Origin: Caldifarciminota bacterium
GTDB lineage: Bacteria > Hydrothermota > Tepidihabitantia > SM23-42
Direction: 5' to 3'
NCBI GenBank assembly: GCA_016936155.1
Contig: JAFGPO010000161.1
Location: 1 to 37,578 of the forward strand
DNA: 37,578 nucleotides
The position numbers and the translations under genes were made by a program. Positions 1 to 9,593 of this stretch are shown here, piece after piece; within the stretch, counting starts at the first letter, position 1; each line of letters starts with the position of its first letter. The notes beneath the pieces were generated by a model, which saw only the letters and a list, made by a program, of their open reading frames with translations, made no database searches and was not told the origin of the DNA.

Positions 1-1742
1 AAGCGGTTCGGGAACCGATCGATGAAACGATCCGCATTAAGATAGGATGCGACTCTCTCTACCTCTTCATCGCTCATATTTCTGTTCAAACGGATATTCG
101 ACCGTATGTCCCCGGCAAAAAGAAAAACATCCTGCGGGACAACACCTATGTGAGTGCGCAAAGAAGCGAGGTCGATATCCCTGATATTCACTCCATCGAT
201 AACAATGGAACCCTTCTGAATATCATAGAGCCTCGATATCAGGCTGATGATACTCGTTTTTCCTGAACCGGTAGGACCGACAAAGGCCACATGTTCACCC
301 GCTGCGACGTTGAAGGAGATATCCTTCAACACCCATTCCTGATCATACTTGAACCAAACATTGCAAAACGCTATCTCGCCGCGTACATTTTCCAGCATGT
401 TGCCGGCTTTCTGTGATTGTACTGCAACCGGTTCATCAAGGAGTATGAAAATACGCTCGCTCGACGCCATCGCAGACTGTAAGAGCGTATAACTCTCGGT
501 CAGTTCGCGGATCGGGCGGAAGAACATCTCAACGTACGTAATAAAGGCAACGAGCACTCCAAAGGATACTTTCCCCGTGATCACGCTCGCACCCCCGTAA
601 TAAAGCACGATACCGATACCCACGGAACTGATGATCTCGACAAATGGCCGGAAAAAAGAAATAAGCACAACATGTTTCAGGTTCGCCTTCATGTAGTCCT
701 TATTCACCTTATCGAACTGCTCGATATTTGATCGCTCCCGGCTGAAGATCTTTATCACCCTGATGCCGGAAAGGTTTTCCTGCAGCCGTGCGTTCAATTT
801 CGCCAATTTTATACGCACGTCACGATAGATCGCACGGGCGCGCACCCGGAAATAAAAGGTGACGGCGAGTAATACCGGGATGACGATAAAACTGATGAGC
901 GCGAGGCGGACGTTGATCGTCAACATGATCACGATGATCCCGACCAGAAGAAGGATATCGCGCAGCAGGTTCGTGAACACCTGAGTGAAGGCCTCGTTGA
1001 TCGCCTCGACATCATTGGTCGCGCGCGTCACCAATCGTCCGACCGGATTTTTATCAAAAAATGCGAGGTGCAGTTCCTGGAGTTTCCGGAAGACCGTGCT
1101 GCGCAGCGCATGCATGAACAGCTGTCCGGCGTACTGAGAGAAATACAGCTGCACGTAGTTGGCGATCGCGCCGGTCACGAGCACGATCAGGAAGAGAATA
1201 ACGATCCGGATGATGCCGGCGAGATCATCCGCGCGAAATTCGAGGGTGTCGCGGGGTTCAAGCGATCCAAGATCTTTGTATTTAATAAGGAAGAGATCAC
1301 CGTGGCGTTCGATCCTGTCCGGGTACTTCAGAGCGAGGCTCGCAACCACCGTGTCACCGGGATGCGCGAGACGGTAGTAGTACCGTTCGCCTTTAACGTT
1401 TTCGTCCTGTTCCCACTGTTTAAGAACCTGCCCATCGACCTTTTCAAGATCGGATTGGGGAGCAAAAGAAGTCGTGTCATCGAGCTGGTAAAACCCGTAG
1501 GTCGTATCGATATGCACTATTTTCTTGCCGTTCTTGATGATATAATCATCGATCGCGTGCTTCGTAATATACGGGTATACGATCTCGACACCAGCCGCAA
1601 TGATCAAAAAGACCGCAGCAAAACCAAGGTACTTGAAATATGGTTTCATGAAGACAAAGAGGCGTACGATCAGCTTGAGATCGAACACCTTACCGATGAT
1701 TTGTTCTTCAGACACATGATCGTGAGGTGCGTGTTCGTGCAT
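1..1742 (-). CDS. ABC exporter, fused permease/ATP-binding subunit (partial, 3' end off the left edge), with large insertion after TM1
   Basis: Hand translation of the reverse strand from ATG at 1742 (MHEHAPHDHVSEEQIIGKVFDLKLIVRLFVFMKPYFKYLGFAAVFLIIAAGVEIVYPYITKHAIDDY...) open to position 1; ABC ATPase sequence near the left edge. Overlaps the stop of the upstream ABC gene (TGATG). Confidence 0.85.
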   Translation of the reverse strand, partial: MHEHAPHDHVSEEQIIGKVFDLKLIVRLFVFMKPYFKYLGFAAVFLIIAAGVEIVYPYITKHAIDDYIIKNGKKIVHIDTTYGFYQLDDTTSFAPQSDLEKVDGQVLKQWEQDENVKGERYYYRLAHPGDTVVASLALKYPDRIERHGDLFLIKYKDLGSLEPRDTLEFRADDLAGIIRIVILFLIVLVTGAIANYVQLYFSQYAGQLFMHALRSTVFRKLQELHLAFFDKNPVGRLVTRATNDVEAINEAFTQVFTNLLRDILLLVGIIVIMLTINVRLALISFIVIPVLLAVTFYFRVRARAIYRDVRIKLAKLNARLQENLSGIRVIKIFSRERSNIEQFDKVNKDYMKANLKHVVLISFFRPFVEIISSVGIGIVLYYGGASVITGKVSFGVLVAFITYVEMFFRPIRELTESYTLLQSAMASSERIFILLDEPVAVQSQKAGNMLENVRGEIAFCNVWFKYDQEWVLKDISFNVAAGEHVAFVGPTGSGKTSIISLISRLYDIQKGSIVIDGVNIRDIDLASLRTHIGVVPQDVFLFAGDIRSNIRLNRNMSDEEVERVASYLNADRFIDRFPNR

Positions 1743-3508
1743 CAGATGTCCCCTATTTTCATCTCAAGCTGCTGGATCGTGTGGATCTCATGGTAGATAC
1801 CATGCCTGTGCAGCAGTTCATCGTGCGTTCCCTGTTCCACAATCCTTCCTTTATCGAACACATAAATACGCGCGGCACCCTGGAGCACGAAAACGCGGTG
1901 TGAGATCACGATCGAAGTCCGCGAGGTCAATTCATGCTCGATCGCATCAAGGATCTTCAATTCGGTTTCCGCGTCCACCGATGAAACCGCATCATCAAGG
2001 ATCAGGATCGGTCGATCGAGCAAAAGGGCACGCGCTAGTGCGATGCGCTGCTTCTGACCACCGCTCAAGGTCACGCCCCGCTCTCCAATGCGGGTATCAA
2101 AACCTTTGGGGAATTCCATGATCTCCTCATAGACGTGGGCGATACGACTCACCCGCTCGACATCACCATCCCGCGCATCCGGTGCGCCAAATGTAATGTT
2201 CGCCCGGATCGTATCCGAGAACAAGAACGTATCCTGGGGAACATACGCGATATTCCCGCGCAGGCTTTGCAGTGAATACCCCTGGATGGACGTGCCGTCG
2301 ATGAGAATCTGCCCTTCCTGCGGCTGGTACAACCGAAGCAGGAGGTTTACAAGACTGGTCTTGCCCGACGCGATGCGACCGGTGATCCCGACGAACTCCC
2401 GGGCATGTATGGTCATCGTGACGTTATGCAATGCCGGTTCGTTCTTGTCCAGATACGTAAAAGAAACATCACGGTACTGTATATCATGATGGAGCGTTTC
2501 GAAATGCTGCTCCCCGCTTTTGATGCGGGAGTGTTGCTGGAAGATTCTGTTAAGCCGTCCCTGGGAAGCGGCTCCCCGCTGGAACAGATTGATGGCCCGC
2601 CCGATCGCTATCATCGGCCACACGAGGATCTGCAGATAGTACATGAACGCAACGAACGATCCAATGGATATGATCCCCTGTATCACGAAACGCCCCCCGA
2701 ATAAAAGAACGATCGCCTCACCAAGTGCGGCGAAGAGCATGATCATCGGGAAGAACAGGCTCCAGATACGGATCAAGCGGACATTCTTTGTCACATAGTC
2801 ATTGCTTAATGCATCGAATTTTTCAATCTCCCCCTTTTCCTGCACAAAAACTTTAACCACCCGCATACCTGAAAGATTCTCCCGGACGCGCTCGGTCATA
2901 ACTGCGAATGCTTCCTGTACTTTCTCAAAGAAATGATGAATGGTCCAGCCAAAACGGGTGGAAACGATTGCAATGACCGGAAAGGGAATGAGCGCGTAGA
3001 GAGTCAATCGCGGACTGATGCTAATCATCATGCCGATCGCTGCAACGCCGATGATCACAATGTCAATGAGGATGATGAAGCCGAATCCGAGGGCCATGCG
3101 CACTGCATTGATATCATTGACCGCGTGCGCCATGAGATCGCCGGTCTTCGCATTGTCAAAATAGCTGAAATCCAGGGTCAAGAGGTGTTCGTAGAAATCA
3201 GTGCGCAGTGCCCGTTCAATGCGTCGCGAGGATCCGATGATTAAATATCGCCAGAAAAAACGTCCCACCGCTATGCCGCAAGCAAGCGCTGCGATGATGA
3301 AAAAATAGCGACCGAGTCCTGATAATCCAATGATCCCCGAAGCCAAACCATCGATCGCTGCCCGTAATACGCGGGGAACCATCAATTGCAGGAGATCGAT
3401 CACGATAAGAGCTGCTACACCGGCCACGAAATGATACTTATACCGTATCAGGTATTTTCTTAACTGCAAGAGCGCACGCATTTGTAGAGTATATACAGAA
3501 TCCATCAT
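1742..3508 (-). CDS. ABC exporter, fused permease/ATP-binding subunit
   Basis: 588 aa; Walker A GRIASGKTS, signature LSGGQKQRIALARALL, Walker B ILILDDA; six-TM N-terminal domain. Pairs with the overlapping downstream gene as a likely heterodimer. Confidence 0.93.
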   Translation of the reverse strand: MMDSVYTLQMRALLQLRKYLIRYKYHFVAGVAALIVIDLLQLMVPRVLRAAIDGLASGIIGLSGLGRYFFIIAALACGIAVGRFFWRYLIIGSSRRIERALRTDFYEHLLTLDFSYFDNAKTGDLMAHAVNDINAVRMALGFGFIILIDIVIIGVAAIGMMISISPRLTLYALIPFPVIAIVSTRFGWTIHHFFEKVQEAFAVMTERVRENLSGMRVVKVFVQEKGEIEKFDALSNDYVTKNVRLIRIWSLFFPMIMLFAALGEAIVLLFGGRFVIQGIISIGSFVAFMYYLQILVWPMIAIGRAINLFQRGAASQGRLNRIFQQHSRIKSGEQHFETLHHDIQYRDVSFTYLDKNEPALHNVTMTIHAREFVGITGRIASGKTSLVNLLLRLYQPQEGQILIDGTSIQGYSLQSLRGNIAYVPQDTFLFSDTIRANITFGAPDARDGDVERVSRIAHVYEEIMEFPKGFDTRIGERGVTLSGGQKQRIALARALLLDRPILILDDAVSSVDAETELKILDAIEHELTSRTSIVISHRVFVLQGAARIYVFDKGRIVEQGTHDELLHRHGIYHEIHTIQQLEMKIGDI

Positions 3509-3628
3509 TTGTCATTAGTTATACAAGAAGAAGGCATAGAAGATTGAAGGTGGTTTGGGGTGTGGATGCTGGAACAGTATTTACCAGGGACTAAGAACAA
3601 TGAACTGGATACCGTAGTAAGCTCCCCC

Positions 3629-3656
3629 TTGACAAACCGGATTTTTTTAATATAAT
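3629..3656 (+). promoter_or_regulatory. sigma70-type promoter for fur-feoAB: TTGACA -16 nt- TATAAT
   Basis: Exact consensus hexamers at 3629-3634 and 3651-3656, upstream of the TTG start at 3702. Confidence 0.75.
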
Positions 3657-3658
3657 AA

Positions 3659-3673
3659 TGAAAATGAAAATCA
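3659..3673 (+). promoter_or_regulatory. Fur-box-like operator TGAAAATGAAAATCA
   Basis: Matches the 7-1-7 Fur consensus TGATAATNATTATCA at most positions (mismatches at 3) and sits directly after the -10 box of a fur-feoA-feoB operon. Confidence 0.55.
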
Positions 3674-3701
3674 AAATCAACTTCAGTCAGGAGCGCACAG
3701 T

Positions 3702-4193
3702 TTGAAGACCAAATGGTCGCAACATCTGGCAGTACGGCCCGAACAAAAGGCCTATATTCAGACACTTTTTTCCTACATGAATGCACGGGGCTTGAAATTT
3801 TCAAAACAGCGCGCCGCCGTGATCGAATATTTCGTTAAGGCGGATCGCCACTTTACCGTCGAACAACTATACCTGGAATTGAAGAAAAAATACCACCTCG
3901 GGTATTCAACCGTGTACCGTACCCTCAAGCTCCTGGTCGACAGCGGCGTTGCCACGGTGCATCATTTCGGCGTAGAGAATACACGGTTCGAACTTATCCA
4001 TCAGGAGGGACACCACGATCATTTTGTCTGCCGCCAATGCGGGAAAATCATTGAATTTCACCACGACGGGATCGAGCGCCTGCAGCAGAAAGTTGCAAAA
4101 ACCCGGGGCTTTATTGTGGACGATCATGAACTCCAGCTCTTCGGCCTTTGTAAAACGTGTCGGTCTGCACAAAAGAAAAAAGGCAGTCATTGA
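3702..4193 (+). CDS. fur: Fur family transcriptional regulator
   Basis: 163 aa; GYSTVYRTLKLL helix-turn-helix, HHDHFVCRQCGKIIEF metal site, CxxC pairs; TTG start with AGGAG Shine-Dalgarno. Confidence 0.9.
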   Translation: MKTKWSQHLAVRPEQKAYIQTLFSYMNARGLKFSKQRAAVIEYFVKADRHFTVEQLYLELKKKYHLGYSTVYRTLKLLVDSGVATVHHFGVENTRFELIHQEGHHDHFVCRQCGKIIEFHHDGIERLQQKVAKTRGFIVDDHELQLFGLCKTCRSAQKKKGSH

Positions 4194-4450
4194 TGGACAC
4201 CATCGATGTCACGCAAATGCGCGCTCAACAAAAAGGGACGATCATTGAAATTCAGGGAGGTCAGGGACTCATCCGCCGTTTGGAAGCGATGGGGGTCAGA
4301 CCGGGCGTGCAGATCACGAAAATGAGCGGCCAGCTGATGCAGGGTCCTGTCGTAATAAAGATCGGGAGTACGCAAGTCGCCCTTGGTTTTGGCATGGCAC
4401 GTAAGATCCGCGTTGTCCCCTTCCCTGCCAACACCTTGTCCGGTTTCTGA
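4193..4450 (+). CDS. feoA: FeoA family ferrous iron transport protein
   Basis: MDTIDVTQMRAQQKGTIIEIQGGQGLIRRLEAMGVRPGVQITKMSGQLMQGPVVIKIGSTQVALGFGMARKIRV; SH3-like FeoA pattern. ATG overlaps the fur stop and feoB follows. Confidence 0.85.
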   Translation: MDTIDVTQMRAQQKGTIIEIQGGQGLIRRLEAMGVRPGVQITKMSGQLMQGPVVIKIGSTQVALGFGMARKIRVVPFPANTLSGF

Positions 4451-4454
4451 TATC

Positions 4455-6212
4455 ATGAAACGACACCACGCACGCGCTATCGCGCAATGCACCCAGCAGA
4501 TACTGCTCATGGGCAACCCGAATGTCGGGAAGAGCGTTATTTTTACACGTTTGACCGGTGTCGGGGTGGTCGCATCGAACTACCCGGGCACGACCGTAGA
4601 ATTCACTGTCGGGATCATGGGATTTGGAGAACACAAAAAGAAGGTCGTTGACGTTCCAGGTACCTATACTCTGGATCCTACCTCGCCAGCGGAAAAGGTT
4701 GCGGTCGATCTCCTTGACAATGCGATCACCAACAAGAACGCGATCGTTATCAATGTCATAGATGCAACGAATTTGGAGCGAAACCTCAACCTTACCCTCC
4801 AATTATTGAAAAAGGATATCCCGGTGATCATCGCACTCAATCTATGGGACGAGACAAAACATACAGGTATCAGTATCGATAGACAGCGACTAGAGGCTCT
4901 GCTCGGGGTCCAGGTGATTCCCACGGTAGCCGTAACCGGCCAGGGGATAAAAACTTTGGTTGAAACGATCGGACACGCCAAAAAAGGGACCATCATGTTC
5001 GACGAAAACGAACGCTGGCACGAGATCGGAAAGATCATCGAGCAGGTCCAGGTGATTGAACACCGGCACCACACCGTGCTCGAGAGACTGGGTGATCTCA
5101 CCATCCACCCGGTTACCGGCATCCCAATCGCGATCGTGACACTTCTGATCATGTTCACAATTATACGGTTCATCGGGGAAAATATCATTCATTACGTCTC
5201 TGATCCGTTGTTCGAAGGTCTGTGGGCGCCCCTGATGATGAAACTATCGAGTCAGCTCGCAAACGCCCCGTTTATACACCACGTGCTTATCGGCCAGTTG
5301 ATCGATGGTCAGATCGATTTTGGACAATCATTCGGCATCCTGACGACCGGTCTCTATGTACCGCTTGGAGCAGTACTCCCCTATATTTTTGCATTCTACC
5401 TTGTCCTGAGTTTCATGGAAGATTCCGGGTATCTCCCCCGTCTTGCCGTACTTCTTGACAAGACGATGCATATCATCGGACTCCATGGCATGGCCATAGT
5501 ACCCATGTTCCTCGCGTGCGGGTGTAATGTCCCGGGTATCCTGGCAACGCGCATCCTCGAGACCAAACGGGAACGATTTATCGCGGCAACGCTCATGTCG
5601 ATATCCATACCATGCATGGCACAAACGGCGATGATATTCGGACTCCTCGGAAAATACGGTCCGCGCGGCCTTTTTCCGGTTTTTATCACGCTCTTTTTCG
5701 TGTGGATCATTGTCGGGAATATCATGCGGTTGCTTGTTAAGGGTGAAAGTCCTGAGATCTTTACGGAGATACCGCAGTATCGTATCCCCCACATGAAGAC
5801 GCTTTTGAAAAAAGTATGGATGCGCATTCATTGGTTCCTGCGCGAAGCCCTGCCCTTTGTTCTAGCGGGTGTCCTCGTTGTTAATTTGTTCTACACATTC
5901 GGTATTATCTCCTTTCTTGGCCGCCTCACCGGTCCGGTGATCCGAGCTCTCCTGGGTTTGCCTCTTGATGCGGTTGGAATTCTCCTGGTCGGTTTTCTGC
6001 GCAAGGATCTTGCAGTTGGCATGCTTGCTCCTCTGGGATTATCAATGAAGCAATTGATCATTGCGAGCGTCGTTCTTACCATGTATTTCCCGTGCGTCGC
6101 AACGTTCACGGTAATCCTTAAAGAACTTGGTATAGCAAATTTGCTCAAAGCCGCCTTGATTATGATCATATCCGCATTTCTGGTCGGTACATTACTTAAT
6201 ATGATACTTTAA
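4455..6212 (+). CDS. feoB: Ferrous iron transporter B (FeoB)
   Basis: G1 GNPNVGKS, G3 DVPGTYTL, G4 NLWD; Gate motifs and CGCNVPGILATR typical of FeoB. The ORF track starts at 4383; 4455 is the better start. Confidence 0.93.
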   Translation: MKRHHARAIAQCTQQILLMGNPNVGKSVIFTRLTGVGVVASNYPGTTVEFTVGIMGFGEHKKKVVDVPGTYTLDPTSPAEKVAVDLLDNAITNKNAIVINVIDATNLERNLNLTLQLLKKDIPVIIALNLWDETKHTGISIDRQRLEALLGVQVIPTVAVTGQGIKTLVETIGHAKKGTIMFDENERWHEIGKIIEQVQVIEHRHHTVLERLGDLTIHPVTGIPIAIVTLLIMFTIIRFIGENIIHYVSDPLFEGLWAPLMMKLSSQLANAPFIHHVLIGQLIDGQIDFGQSFGILTTGLYVPLGAVLPYIFAFYLVLSFMEDSGYLPRLAVLLDKTMHIIGLHGMAIVPMFLACGCNVPGILATRILETKRERFIAATLMSISIPCMAQTAMIFGLLGKYGPRGLFPVFITLFFVWIIVGNIMRLLVKGESPEIFTEIPQYRIPHMKTLLKKVWMRIHWFLREALPFVLAGVLVVNLFYTFGIISFLGRLTGPVIRALLGLPLDAVGILLVGFLRKDLAVGMLAPLGLSMKQLIIASVVLTMYFPCVATFTVILKELGIANLLKAALIMIISAFLVGTLLNMIL

Positions 6213-6354
6213 CTAATTCCTCTAATCCCCAAGAATACATTCTTTGTAATTTATGCTATTTTCATCTATGTGAATCTTTTGTACCATTATGTAACCACCT
6301 CTATTGACGCGACGCGTCCTCCACCCCGACGCTGTTCCGCGGTTGCTTTACCCC

Positions 6355-6383
6355 TTGACAAAACACTTTTTTTCTATTATAAT
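6355..6383 (+). promoter_or_regulatory. Perfect consensus promoter TTGACA -17 nt- TATAAT
   Basis: TTGACA 6355-6360, 17-nt spacer, TATAAT 6378-6383; the -10 lies within the 12-bp palindrome CTATTATAATAG (6374-6385). Confidence 0.8.
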
Positions 6384-6392
6384 AGTGACACA

Positions 6393-6842
6393 ATGAAAAT
6401 GATTACAAATATGGAAAAATTAAAAACGTTACTCGAGTCCCGGGGGTTGAAACCAACGTTCCAGCGCCTTACGGTCCTTGAATACCTGGAGAAACACGAG
6501 TGCCATCACCCGACCGCAGAAATGATCTACGAAGCCTTGATCGCCAGGATACCGACTATCTCGATCACGACCGTATATAACACGCTGAGCGCATTTCTGG
6601 AAAAAGGGATTATCTCTGCTGAAACCATCACTGGGACAGAGGTCCGCTACGATTTTGCCCCGGTCCCGCATCACCATTTCCTGTGCACCAAATGCGGGAA
6701 GATCTATGATGTGAAAATCAAGTGCCCACTCGGGAATGATATGAAAAATACGATTGACGGACACCATATACATGAGATCCACGGCTATTTCAAAGGTATT
6801 TGCCGTGAGTGTAGCAACAAGAAAAGCGGTAAACAGAAATAA
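6393..6842 (+). CDS. Fur/PerR family transcriptional regulator
   Basis: MKMITNMEKLKTLLESRGLKPTFQRLTVLEYLEKHECHHPTAEMIYEAL...TTVYNTLSAFLEKG...HHHFLCTKCGKIYDV; PerR-like. ORF track start 6270 lies upstream of the promoter, so 6393 (or 6399/6411) is preferred. Confidence 0.88.
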   Translation: MKMITNMEKLKTLLESRGLKPTFQRLTVLEYLEKHECHHPTAEMIYEALIARIPTISITTVYNTLSAFLEKGIISAETITGTEVRYDFAPVPHHHFLCTKCGKIYDVKIKCPLGNDMKNTIDGHHIHEIHGYFKGICRECSNKKSGKQK

Positions 6843-6893
6843 GCACAGTCATGTCTTACTGACAGGGCCGTATCGAGGATTAAGGAGGAATGC

Positions 6894-7118
6894 ATGAAGG
6901 ATAAAGTGATCGAAGTACTCAATGAAGTAAGACCTGGTCTACAGGCGGATGGCGGTGATGTAGAATTGATCGAAGTCACCGACGACGGGATCGTGCGCGT
7001 TAAACTGACCGGCGCGTGTGCTGGTTGTCCATTGAGCACGCTCACGTTACGCATGGCGATCGAGAAGAAGCTCAAAGAACGCATCCCCGAAGTCAAAGAG
7101 GTGGAACAGGTATTTTAA
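6894..7118 (+). CDS. NifU C-terminal domain Fe-S scaffold protein
   Basis: [17 protein letters not shown] and [18 protein letters not shown] CxxC motif. Confidence 0.93.
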   Translation: MKDKVIEVLNEVRPGLQADGGDVELIEVTDDGIVRVKLTGACAGCPLSTLTLRMAIEKKLKERIPEVKEVEQVF

Positions 7119-7137
7119 TCTTCATGAAAAGGAGACA

Positions 7138-7716
7138 ATGATGAAAAGTATCAAAGGAACAAGAACGGAAAAGAATCTTTTAACCGCCTTTGCCGGAGAA
7201 TCGCAGGCACGAAACCGATACACGTACTTTGCAAGCCAGGCGAAAAAGGAAGGATTCGAACAGATTTCAGGGATCTTCACGGAAACCGCGGACAATGAAA
7301 AGGAGCATGCAAAACGGTTCTTCAAATTCCTCGAGGGAGGGGAAGCGCAGGTGAACGCTCCGTTCCCCGCCGGGACCATTGGATCGACTTTAGAAAATCT
7401 CAATGAAGCAGCTGCCGGTGAGAATTACGAACACACGACCATGTACCCTGATTTTGCAAAAGTAGCGAATGAAGAAGGTTTTTCGGAAATCGCAGCGGTC
7501 TTCATGAACGTTGCAGTCGCTGAAAAACAACATGAAAAACGGTATAAAGTATTGGCTGAGAATATCGAAAAAAAGCGCGTGTTCAAACGTTCGCAACCGG
7601 TCAAATGGCGCTGCCGCAACTGCGGATTTATTCATGAAGGCACAGAGCCGCCTGACAAATGTCCAGCATGTGCTCATCCAAAAGCATATTTTGAACTCCT
7701 CGGTGAGAATTGGTGA
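7138..7716 (+). CDS. rbr: Rubrerythrin
   Basis: [49 protein letters not shown]-terminal rubredoxin-like [12 protein letters not shown]...[12 protein letters not shown]. Confidence 0.96.
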   Translation: MMKSIKGTRTEKNLLTAFAGESQARNRYTYFASQAKKEGFEQISGIFTETADNEKEHAKRFFKFLEGGEAQVNAPFPAGTIGSTLENLNEAAAGENYEHTTMYPDFAKVANEEGFSEIAAVFMNVAVAEKQHEKRYKVLAENIEKKRVFKRSQPVKWRCRNCGFIHEGTEPPDKCPACAHPKAYFELLGENW

Positions 7717-7731
7717 GGAAAAGGAGTATTT

Positions 7732-7893
7732 ATGGCAACCTATATCTGCACGGTCTGCGGATACATTTATGATCCAGCCCACGGTGATCCGGAAAGCGGT
7801 ATTACCGCAGGGACACCATTTGAACAGATACCTGATGACTGGGTCTGTCCGGTCTGTGGTGCCGGAAAAGACCAGTTCGAAAAGGAGGAATGA
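7732..7893 (+). CDS. Rubredoxin
   Basis: 53 aa, missing from the ORF track: [59 protein letters not shown] Shine-Dalgarno. Confidence 0.96.
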   Translation: MATYICTVCGYIYDPAHGDPESGITAGTPFEQIPDDWVCPVCGAGKDQFEKEE

Positions 7894-7896
7894 TCG

Positions 7897-9084
7897 ATGG
7901 CAGTCCAGAACATAAAACCTGGCGTATACTGTGTCGGTGCCATTGATTGGGATCGCAGGCTGTTCGACGAACTCATCCCCCTCCCTGACGGAACCACGTA
8001 CAATGCCTATATTGTGCAAGGATCGGAAAAAACCGCTCTTATCGATACGGTGGATCCAACCAAAGAACAGGAATTTTTTAATAATCTCACTGCCCTTGAT
8101 ATCGCACGTATCGACTACGTGATCACCAACCACGCAGAACAGGACCACTCGGGGGTGATTCCCAGAGTCCTTGAACGTTACCCGGAAGCAATGGTCGTGA
8201 CCAATGAAAAGTGCAAAACCTTCACCATGGAACACCTGCCAGTGCCCGGGGGCAGATTCAAGGTGGTCAAGGATGGTGACACACTCCCCCTTGGCAACAA
8301 GACGCTCTCCTTCATCATCGCACCATGGGTGCATTGGCCGGAAACGATGCTCACCTATTTAAAAGAGGATAGAATCCTCTTCCCCTGTGACCTCTTTGGC
8401 TCCCATCTTGCATCGAGTGATATTCTCTCCGTCGACGAAGGACATGTGTACCGCGCGGCGAAACGCTACTACGCGGAGATCATGATGCCATTCCGTACCA
8501 TGATAAAGAAGCATATTGCGACACTGCAGAAATACGAGATCGCAATGATCGCACCAAGCCACGGTCCGATCCACGACAATCCTGGATTCATTATCAATGC
8601 ATACCGTGAGTGGATTTCGGATGATGTGAAGAACGAAGTCCTGCTCCCGTATGTTTCTATGCACGGCAGCGTGCACCGTATGGCCGGATATTTTACCGAA
8701 GAACTCATGAAGAGGAATATAAAAGTCCTTCCTTTTAACCTCACGAATACTGATATTGGAGAGCTCGCCATGGCACTGGTCGATGCGGCGACCATTGTCA
8801 TCGGTTCACCCACTGTCCTTACCGGCCCACATCCGGCTGCGGTATATGCAGCCTACCTGACAAATGCCCTGAGACCAAAAACACGGTTCGCCTCGATCAT
8901 CGGTTCTTATGGCTGGGCCGGGAAAATGCCCGAGACACTCCAATCCATGCTTGGCAATCTGAAGGTCGAAGTTCTGGACCCGGTCATCGCGCGCGGCGAT
9001 CCCAAGCCAAATGATTTCAAAAAATTGCAGCGACTCGCCGAAGATATCCTGAAAAAACACCAGGAATCGAAAATAACCACGTAA
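7897..9084 (+). CDS. fprA: FprA/Roo-type flavodiiron protein (A-type flavoprotein)
   Basis: 395 aa; beta-lactamase-like di-iron core NHAEQDHSGVIP, GDTLPLG, FPCDLFGSH, and a flavodoxin-like C-terminus. Confidence 0.94.
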   Translation: MAVQNIKPGVYCVGAIDWDRRLFDELIPLPDGTTYNAYIVQGSEKTALIDTVDPTKEQEFFNNLTALDIARIDYVITNHAEQDHSGVIPRVLERYPEAMVVTNEKCKTFTMEHLPVPGGRFKVVKDGDTLPLGNKTLSFIIAPWVHWPETMLTYLKEDRILFPCDLFGSHLASSDILSVDEGHVYRAAKRYYAEIMMPFRTMIKKHIATLQKYEIAMIAPSHGPIHDNPGFIINAYREWISDDVKNEVLLPYVSMHGSVHRMAGYFTEELMKRNIKVLPFNLTNTDIGELAMALVDAATIVIGSPTVLTGPHPAAVYAAYLTNALRPKTRFASIIGSYGWAGKMPETLQSMLGNLKVEVLDPVIARGDPKPNDFKKLQRLAEDILKKHQESKITT

Positions 9085-9096
9085 AGGAGGTAACGA

Positions 9097-9573
9097 ATGT
9101 TCAAACCAGCGGAAATAATGCAATTCGCCATCCGTATCGAAGAAAACGGTGAACTTTTTTATACCACCGTCGCACAACAGGTCGCTTCAATGGAAGTGAA
9201 GGAACTCTTCAAGTCATTGGCGAGCGAAGAGGCTAAACACAAAGCAACATATGAAAAACTCCTCTCTACGATCGAAACATATGATCCGCCTGAAATGTAT
9301 CCGGGCGAATACTACGAGTATCTCCGGGCATATGCGGACAATCACATTTTTCCCCTGGGAAAAGTGAAAAAAGAGATCGCAACAATAACCACGGCAGAAG
9401 CAGCGCTCAAATTCGCAATGGCCCGTGAGATCGAATCGATACTCTATTACCAGGAACTAAAAAATATCGTTCCGGAGAACGAAAAAGGCAAGATCGACGC
9501 GATCATTGAAGAAGAACGAAGACACTATGTTAAATTATCCGGATGCAAGGATTCAGTCTGCGTGAACAAGTAA
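9097..9573 (+). CDS. Ferritin-like / rubrerythrin-family di-iron protein (no rubredoxin domain)
   Basis: 158 aa; IEENGELFY...EEAKHKATYE... AREIESILYY...EEERRHYVKL. Confidence 0.9.
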   Translation: MFKPAEIMQFAIRIEENGELFYTTVAQQVASMEVKELFKSLASEEAKHKATYEKLLSTIETYDPPEMYPGEYYEYLRAYADNHIFPLGKVKKEIATITTAEAALKFAMAREIESILYYQELKNIVPENEKGKIDAIIEEERRHYVKLSGCKDSVCVNK

Positions 9574-9593
9574 TATGCGTGTGAAAGGAGGTC

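Noticed and set aside
1068-1796. 242-aa forward ORF over the ABC exporter
   Set aside because: Antisense to a clear ABC transporter ORF; no domain.
5328-5831. 167-aa reverse ORF inside feoB
   Set aside because: Antisense to FeoB membrane domain; composition typical of a shadow frame.
6270-6392. N-terminal extension of the PerR-like ORF (start at 6270)
   Set aside because: The consensus promoter at 6355-6383 lies inside this extension and the family starts near 6393-6411.
7390-8334. 314-aa reverse-strand ORF opposite rubrerythrin, rubredoxin and the flavodiiron gene
   Set aside because: Shadow ORF antisense to three strongly supported genes; translation has no recognisable domain and odd composition.
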